This document shows positions 57,677-64,000 of a stretch of DNA of 64,000 nt, in pieces; positions within the stretch are counted from its first letter, which is position 1; each line of letters opens with the position of its first letter. This DNA is from Kingdonia uniflora. Taxonomy: Eukaryota > Streptophyta > Magnoliopsida > Ranunculales > Circaeasteraceae. The notes beneath the pieces are model-generated. The model worked only from the letters and a program-made list of their open reading frames with translations. It was not told the origin of the DNA and did no database searches. The stretch lies in the NCBI GenBank assembly GCA_014058105.1, contig JACGCM010000715.1, forward strand, positions 4,340,001 through 4,404,000. The letters run 5' to 3'. The position numbers and the translations under genes are program-made.

Positions 57677-58136
57677 CTAGGTACCTAGATTGGATCTCCA
57701 ACATTATTACAGTTCCAAAGAAGAATGGGAAGGTCCAAGTTTGTGTAGATTTCACAGATCTAATCAAACACACTCCAAATGGTAGTTTTCCTCTTCAACT
57801 CATTCATCTAATTCTTGATTCAACGACAGCACACAATCTCTTAACCATGATGGATGCTGCTTTCCTATACAACCAGATCCCGCTTCTTGATGACGATCAG
57901 GAAAAAACCACTTTCATCAATAAAAGAGGACTCAACTGTTACCGATACATGCCTTTTGGACTAAAAAATGTCGGAACAACTTATTAAAGGTTGATGACAA
58001 CAATGCTCAAAGAACACTTAGGAAAAATCGTTGAAGTATACATCGATGATTTATGCTGCAAAAGCTTACAAAAGAAGGATCATATCATAGATCTCAATAC
58101 GGTCTTCCGTATTTTACGCTCGTATAGGATGCGGCT
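57677..58136 (+). pseudogene. orphan Tat reverse transcriptase fragment
   Basis: Between the two LTRs lies about 460 bp of plus-strand RT of the same family: LDWISNIITVPKKNGKVQVC, PLQLIHLILDSTTAHNLLTM, RYMPFGLKNVGTTY, a stop, LKEHLGKIVEVYIDDLCCKS and ILRSYRMRL. It starts and ends abruptly at LTR borders. It is the visible remains of an older Tat copy into which both Tat2 and Tat3 inserted, or of one copy cut by each. Confidence 0.85.
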
Positions 58137-58709
58137 TGTTGGGACTTATCCCTCAATCTCATTCAAAATTGAGCTCACCCAGTTCGAATTATCTCCATCA
58201 CAGGCTCACGTATTTTTAAACACTATCCAGTCAACATTCCAACCAGCCCCACGAACTGCTCAAGAACGTAGACCGAGCTAAACCCGGAAAACATTATCCA
58301 GTCAAAGATACTTGTCTCCCACAAACTCGTCAGTTATTCAATCAACTGCCATAAACCACATTATTTAGAAAATGTGCTCTAATACGATGAAGAGCTGTGG
58401 TGAAGGTCTATATAAAGGAAAAGTTCAAGAAGAGACAGGGACCAGAAAAATTACACAAACATCTTATTTTCGAGATTTAAAGTATTTATATATTTAGAGG
58501 ACACTTGTAATAAAGATATCCGCCTCAAGCAATAAAAATACTTTCACAAAAACTCTCCATACGAGGTCATGGTATTTTACCTATTCAGTGGTTGTCCACG
58601 CTAAAACTACCTATTTCAGTTCTTACTTTCCATTAAAATATTATTATAGGTACATTGTTGTGGTAGCGAATTCCAAGCTGTTTTGAGCTCACAGAATTTG
58701 GCCATTACA
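58137..58709 (+). repeat. Tat3 5' LTR
   Basis: A 573-bp LTR from TGTTGGGACTTATCCC to GGCCATTACA, with a TATA-like CTATATAAAGG near 58409. It keeps the original TG start that reads TA in Tat0 and Tat2. TTTGGCGCCGTGTGTGGG (58710-58727) follows as primer binding site. Confidence 0.92.
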
Positions 58710-58781
58710 TTTGGCGCCGTGTGTGGGAAAAATTGCATTTTCACAATATCCTAAGGCAATCTTTCACTACAACTTTCAATT

Positions 58782-59516
58782 ATGGCTTCTTCCAGACGAC
58801 CGGCCGCAGGAACTCAGCTCAAATTTTTTATGGATCTGGGACAGCTCACAGAGTTACAGGAAAATCTCCATGCCGATACAGAGAAACGCACCGAACTTGA
58901 ACTTCAGTTAACAAAGGATTGAGAGCTCTAGGAAATAGACTTCAATACAGAACAATAAGCTCGTTTGACAGCGCTCAAACGGTACGAAGACCAGATGACA
59001 ACAATACAGATTGCCCTCGAGGCTCTATAAAATACTAAGCAAGCTCCTCCAGCCAGAGGTCACAATCAGCTTTTAGAGACCTCCCGCATTTCAGCAAGGG
59101 AATGATTGGGACCTCAGGGAGTTACCAGTAAAGCCATTTCCAGGAATCTACAGCACGAACTACAACCCTCCATTCATTTGGGGGGGGGGGAGGGAGGAAT
59201 TCAATTTGAAGTTAGTTGAGGCCACCAAATATCTATCTGTCAGGAGGATGACCAATGACCTCTACATCAACTTCCAGCACGAGATCGCTTGAGTGAAGGT
59301 ACGGGAACTCATCATCCCCAGCCAGCACGTCCAGCGATTCAACCAACACGACATTTTGTTACAAAAGAACGCATTGACCAATGGATTAAGGAGTTGATCG
59401 CGACACAAGTTCTGGGTACTGCCGGCGATACCACGAAGTTACAAGGAAGTCTGATTGCCAAAGAACTATTCGATATGGAGATACCGAAAGATTTCCATAC
59501 TCTCAAAATTGCTTGA
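58782..59516 (+). pseudogene. Tat3 gag, capsid core deleted
   Basis: Starts MASSRRPAAGTQLKF, a match to the Tat0 start, with the same coiled-coil segment (DTEKRTELELQLTKD) and then several stops. A poly-G stretch at 59180-59190 shifts the frame. The end is open (59289-59516): RHFVTKERIDQWIKELIATQ and FDMEIPKDFHTLKI. There the sequence jumps straight to the distal gag tail, IDLKSYKYGNYKKELEVVQV. The whole capsid core (about 900 bp in Tat2) is missing, so particles could not form. Confidence 0.8.
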
Positions 59517-60540
59517 ATAAATTGTCGATCTGAAGTCATACAAATATGGTAATTATAAGAAGGAGCTCGAAGTTGTTCAGGTCAATGATAGAGCTGGGGA
59601 AAAGCATCTCTACTATATGCACCTCAACAATATGATCCAGTAATTCTAATAGATCAAAATGCAGGAGGCTATCAGAATCTTGTGATCTTATGCCTCAAGA
59701 CAAAAAAGTCAAGCTTCTTCCCGAGTTGAGCAATAGCCGAATTGGAATTTCCTTTGAAGAATGTGATACTAGCCATGTCAAGTTTCCACATAATGATGCA
59801 TTAGTCATAATGCTCAAGATGATGAAGTTTGCCATGCACACAATGATGATCGATTCTGGAAGCGGTATAGAAATTCTTTTTCAGAGTACGATCGACCGGA
59901 TGGGTTTGGCCGACCAAGTTATCCAGAGCAGCACCGACATCAGTGGATTCAATGGCTCCCGAGAGGAACAAGTAGGCAAGATCATCTTTCCTATTACCGT
60001 AGGACCAACCACCATCGACGTCGTTTTCTATGTCATTAATGCCAAATCTTGTTATCTCTGGATTATGGGCCGCTGTTGGTTACACAATATGGAAGAAATC
60101 ACTTCCACCTATCATCAAGCACTCCGATTCGGACATGACAACGATATTTATGAGATTAGAGATAGTCAGAAACTCTCTCGAGCTTGTAAAAATAATGTCT
60201 CTGCCATCCTAGATACTTCAAACAGATTGGCCGCATTGCAATTGCAGAAAGTTTATTACCTTAATTATCAAACACGTAGAGAAAATCCTATTAAATATAT
60301 TAATATTGATGGACCTAGCAGAGGTTCTTTCATCTGAACTAAGCTGGCTCAGCATGAAAAATACGCTCTCATTCACTTCATGCAACTCAATCGAGACGTT
60401 TTTGCATGGTCTTTCAAAGAAATGCCCGGGGTCGATCCGACAATGGCTTATCACAAGTTAGCCATCAATATCAATGCCACAGCGGTCAAACAGACATAGT
60501 GATGACTTTCACCTCATCTTAAAGATGATGTTAACACTGA
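59517..60540 (+). CDS. Tat3 protease region and pre-RT linker
   Basis: An open frame of 215 codons (59690-60337) holds the retropepsin. The leader is ISFEECDTSHVKFPHNDALV, the active site MMIDSGSGIEILFQ is intact (about 59845-59885), then FNGSREEQVGKIIFPITVGP and LWIMGRCWLHNMEE. The linker follows with YINIDGPSRGSFI. After a stop, DVFAWSFKEMPGVDP-like residues (HEKYALIHFMQLNRDVFAWS) lead toward RT. The protease itself could be active if expressed; in the element it would be part of a polyprotein, so the start at 59690 need not be used. Confidence 0.8.
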
Positions 60541-61250
60541 GATTGAGAAATTGATCAAAGTGAGATTTATTCGAGAAGCCAAGTATTCGGACTGGATATC
60601 CTACAATGTCGCTATCCCAAAGAAGAACGGAAAGGTTCGAGTTTGCGTAGATTTCACAGATCTAAACAAACATACTCCAAATGACAGTTTCCCTCTTCCC
60701 AACATTTATCAGATCCTCGATTCCACAGCAGGCCATGATCTCCTATCTATGATGGACGATGCTTCAGGGTATAATCAAATTCTGCTTTCGAAAGAGGATC
60801 AAGAGAAGATAACTTTCATCACCGAAAGAGGTCTTTATTGTTACAAAGTCATGCCCTTCGGGATCAAGAACGCAGGTGCCACATATCAACGATTGATGAC
60901 TACTATGTTCAAAGCACACCTAGGAAAAATCGTAGAAGTCTTCATCGATGATCTCTTGTGCAAAAGCTTACATTCAGACGATCAGATCTCATATCTCAAT
61001 ACTATATTCAACATCCTTCGATTTTACAGAATGCGTCTCAACCCTGATAAATGCAAATTCGGGGTGCATTCTGGCCACTTTCTAGGCCACCTCATCAGCA
61101 AGAAAGGAATTGAGGCCGATCCAAATCAAATTCGGGCTCATCTCGACATGCCTTCTCCAAAAACAATAAAAGACGTTTAGAAAATCGCTGGCAAAATTAC
61201 CGCTATCAACCGCTTCGTCTCAATATCTTCAGACCGCTATCATTGGTTAT
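60541..61250 (+). pseudogene. Tat3 reverse transcriptase
   Basis: A 209-codon open frame (60551-61180): RFIREAKYSDWISYNVAIPK, CVDFTDLNKHTPNDSFPLPN, LLSMMDDASGYNQ, YKVMPFGIKNAGATYQ, VEVFIDDLLCKSL with both catalytic Asp (about 60935-60960), ILRFYRMRLNPDKCKFG, and GHLISKKGIEADP. The QKLAG block of the connection is preceded by a stop where Gln is expected (61179). Compared with Tat1 and Tat2, no deletion follows the FIDD box. All RT motifs are present. Confidence 0.88.
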
Positions 61251-61760
61251 TCCTGTTACACCGCGGATATACCAAACGAGGAAAGGGTCTGCCAACTACT
61301 GAAGTCACATGGACACCAGAATACGAAACAACTTTTCAGAATCTTAAAATCTATTTGGGGAGGTCTCCCATAATGGGTGCCCCTGTAGGTAATGTGGAAC
61401 TGATAATCTACCTAGCAGTCATAGATACTTCCCTTAGCTCAGTTCTCATTCGCTTAGAAGGGATAATAGAGAAACCAGTCTTCTTCATCAGCAAAATCCT
61501 CACACCTGCAGAAACAAGGTACTCTAAAATTGAGAAACTTCTTCTCACCCTTGTTTATACTTCGCAGAAACTCAAGCACTACTTCCAAACACATTCCGTC
61601 AAAGTTATGATGAGCTACCCACTTTGGGAAATTTTATCTAAGAAAGAAAAATCAAGAAGAGTGCAACAGTGGTCAGTCATTTTTGGAGAATATGATATCA
61701 AGTTCGAACAATGGCATTCCGAAAAAGGTTAGGCCGTTGTTGATTTTCTCACGGATTTTC
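61181..61760 (+). pseudogene. Tat3 first RNase H
   Basis: KIAGKITAINRFVSISSDRY is followed by WTPEYETTFQNLKIYLGRSP, LIIYLAVIDTSLSSVLIRLE, EKPVFFISKILTPAETRYSK, VMMSYPLWEIL, SRRVQQWSVIFGEYDIKF, and after a stop AVVDFLTDFPV. As in Tat1 the first catalytic position is replaced (AVIDTS in place of a D-A-S type motif), consistent with a degenerate domain that serves as connection. Confidence 0.8.
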
Positions 61761-62340
61761 CAGTGAAGGATCCCGAGTGGGAGGAACACGACCTGGAACT
61801 TACCGAAGACACACCAGAGAATCTACACCCCAAACCATTCAACGAATGAGCTAAATATATCACTACATCAGTGTGAAGGCTTTTCACAGATGGATCAGCA
61901 GGACCTGCAGGGTCAGGAATCTAGATCGTTTTGATTGCCCCTTCTAATGACAGAATTGAGAAATCAATCCGCTTGGATTTTGAGGCCTCAAATAATGTCA
62001 CCGATTATGAGGCTCTCATTCACAGACTTGACCTCACATTTGAGCTCGATGTCCCCGAACTCTCAGTTTGCACAGATTCACTACTCATTGTTCACCACTA
62101 CTCATAGCAATACAAGAAGAACAGAAAGATGATCGAATACGCAACCCTCGTTGCAGATAGGATGAGTAAGTTCATGAAAACGACTCACGATTATCTTCCT
62201 CGAGGTAAAAATAGACACGCCGATTTCTTGGGTACAGATGCTCAATATCTCCAGATCAAAATCATTTCAAGCATTAATCGCATTTCTGTATGCACGATCA
62301 ATACTGGGGGCGATAAAGGGGAAGATAACGATTGGTGAAA
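61761..62340 (+). pseudogene. Tat3 second, archaeal-type RNase H
   Basis: The acidic linker DPEWEEHDLELTEDTPENLH leads to LFTDGSAGPAGSGI, with the catalytic Asp intact. There is a stop at a likely Trp or Gln position, then SNDRIEKSIRLDFEASN, YEALIHRLDLTFEL, ELSVCTDSLLIVHHYS, MIEYATLVADRMSKFM, and HDYLPRGKNRHADFLG. The four catalytic-block positions are better kept than in Tat1 and Tat2; one frameshift lies near 61925. Confidence 0.8.
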
Positions 62341-63595
62341 GCTTTTCTTCGCCTATATCGGCGTCGACAACAATCATAACAGACCATTCCCAACAGATCT
62401 AATAGAATGCTGATAGCTGCTTAACAACTCAAAGCGTTACATTGCTCAAAACGGTATGCTATATCGCCTTTCTGCCGCAAGGCCTTTCCTCAAGTGTCTC
62501 TCCAAATCAAAAGCAGACGAACTGCTCTACGAATTACATGAAGGAACATGTGGCTTCCATGCCACAGGTAGATCATTAACAAATAGTGCTATCACTCAAG
62601 AAATATTCTGGCCCAGCATGTGCAAGCAAGCAGAAGAGTACACCCACAGATGCGATACCTGCCAGAGACATGGACATATGATACGCGCCTCTACGCTCGA
62701 ACTCCATGCAAGCAAGGTTTTCTGGCCATTCAAAAGATGGACACTAGATCTCGTCGGCGAATTTCCTAACTCCCCAGGTAACCGCCACCACCTACTCGTA
62801 GCTACCGATTACTTTACAAAATAGGTATAAACAATTCCACTATGTCAAAATAGAGAAGAAGAGGTCATCTCTTTCATCTGGAACCACAAAATCACTCGGT
62901 TTGGGTGCCCCTAACTAATTAGTATCGATTACGGGCCCCAATTTGTGGGAGGTAAAGTCGTATCCTTCCTAAACCACCACAATATCATTCACTCACCATC
63001 AAATCCATACTACCCTTAAGGCAATGGCCAAGCTGAGATCACCAACAAAACTACCGTGGATGGACTAAAAAAGTAACTACACTCACAGAAAAAGGGAATT
63101 GGGTTCGTAAACTGCCTCACGTCCCGTGGACATATTGAACCACTCCCCGAAAATCTACTAGGTATAGCCCATTCCTCCTTGCTTATGGAACTGAGGCCAT
63201 CATTCCTTATGAATATCATCATCCAGTTTGTGATCACGAGATAACTGACGAGGAAATTGAGTTCAAATTGGCTTGCAACCTCAATATGATAGATGAGACC
63301 AGGGAACGCGCCAACGCTAATCCAGGTTGATATCATCATATTCCTGCCAAATCGTATAATATCCGAGTCAGGAGCCATACTTTCCAAATCAAAGATCTCG
63401 TCCTCAGAGAAATTCCTTAACATCGCAAAGAGCCTCACACTAGAAAATTAGTCGACAATTGGGAGGGTCCATTCATTATCACAAGTCTTTCATGCCTGGT
63501 ATCATACTATCTCATGATAGAAGAGGGAATCTCCATTTTAAATCCTTGGAACACTAGGCGACTGAAACGGTACTATCACTTGATTTGGATTCTTC
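62341..63595 (+). pseudogene. Tat3 integrase
   Basis: The zinc domain is intact: ELHEGTCGFHATGR and CDTCQRHGH. The first Asp is in RWTLDLVGEFP, and the block LLVATDYFTK ends in a stop (62822). The second catalytic block reads ISIDYGPQFVGG and the Glu block GQAEITNKTTVDGL is intact, so the triad survives here, unlike in Tat2. The C-terminal part has LLAYGTEAIIP-like, EIEFKLACNLNMIDETRER and NWEGPFIITS, ending near 63590. Several stops occur. It ends a few bases before the repeats. Confidence 0.82.
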
Positions 63596-63600
63596 TACAA

Positions 63601-64000
63601 AATCTCTGCGATTGTAGCAAGTGTAGCAACTTGCTTCATATCAATGACTCTGCCAAACAAAAGATAGGTCGAATGTGATGCTAACCTTCATCTACTTCAA
63701 CTTGTTTAGGTCATTTATAGCGGCTGGATCAAAGATATCACTTAGTTTGGCTAACTCTTATAAATCTCAGCTATTGTAGCAAGTCTAACAACTTGTTTCA
63801 TATTAAAGACACTACCAAACAAAAGATAGGTCGAAGGTGATAATAAACTTTATCTACTTCAACTTGTTTGGGCCATTTATAACGGCTGGATCAAGGATAT
63901 CACTTGGTTTGGCTGACTCTACTAAATCTTTGCGATTGTAACAAGTGTAACAACTTGTTTCATATCAAAGACACTACCAAACATAAGATAGGTCGAAGGT
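63601..64000 (+). repeat. Tat3 post-integrase tandem repeats (162-bp unit)
   Basis: Units begin AATCTCTGCGATTG (63601), AATCTCAGCTATTG (63763) and AATCTTTGCGATTG (63925), a period of 162 bp. Each contains AACTTGTTTCATAT, AAAAGATAGGTCGAA, CTACTTCAACTTGTTT and CGGCTGGATCAA. The third is cut by the window edge. The sequence is unrelated by eye to the repeats of Tat1 and Tat2, although the position is the same. Confidence 0.95.

Larger units (their letters stand above)
58137..64000 (+). mobile_element. Tat-lineage Ty3/gypsy retrotransposon, Tat3, runs off the window
   Basis: LTR, primer binding site, gag, protease, RT, two RNase H domains, integrase and the first 2.5 units of post-integrase repeats are visible. 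The LTR and protein sequences place it with Tat0 and Tat2. Pol is the best preserved of the three, but gag lacks its capsid core and stops occur in RNase H and integrase. The 3' LTR and any antisense gene lie beyond base 64000. Confidence 0.92.

Overview
The window is nuclear DNA of a flowering plant, probably a eudicot with a large, transposon-rich genome; the species cannot be named from sequence alone. The evidence is plant-only families (Tat, Athila and Tekay Ty3/gypsy lineages, Ty1/copia, PIF/Harbinger), decayed copies of a plant MAP kinase and a SUO-type BAH/TFIIS gene, short introns with GT..AG ends, and AT-rich spacers with microsatellites. No intact host gene is visible. Almost every coding stretch is a transposon open reading frame broken by stops and frameshifts.

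Layout. 1-2000: minus-strand fragments of a MAP kinase and a SUO-like gene. 2001-14730: a PIF/Harbinger DNA transposon (Myb/SANT-like ORF1 plus a HARBI1-type transposase). Its transposase is split by a 9.9-kb Tat-lineage gypsy element, Tat1 (3603-13476, TSD CTGTT). 14872-20790: a degenerate Ty1/copia element (TSD GGTAT). 20796-29434: mostly non-coding, with a possible CACTA-type end, a decayed RNase H-like fragment, simple repeats, a run of 25 G and a 173-bp tandem duplication. 29435-31553: LTR and gag of a second Tat family (Tat0), cut by a minus-strand Athila-lineage element (31554-41092) whose upstream LTR is truncated. 41093-43773: the 3' end of a Tekay-type chromovirus with a 2.2-kb LTR. 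43774-57676: a 13.9-kb minus-strand Tat element (Tat2). 57677-58136: an orphan RT fragment of the same family. 58137-64000: a plus-strand Tat element (Tat3) that runs off the window.

The main biological theme is the Tat architecture. Pol carries the usual RNase H followed by a second, archaeal-type RNase H, then integrase. Beyond integrase comes a tandem-repeat block, and beyond that an extra multi-exon gene read in the opposite direction, ending tail-to-tail with pol at the repeats. Tat1 and Tat2 both show this even though their extra proteins look strongly diverged. Tat3 leaves the window just as its repeats begin. The extra proteins are coiled-coil-rich and I cannot assign them a function.

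Decay is not random in appearance. Many stops and catalytic losses (integrase Glu to Lys in three elements, RT Asp to Asn, transposase Asp to Asn, LTR TG to TA) look like G-to-A or C-to-T transitions relative to family consensus, as expected for long-methylated, silenced repeats.
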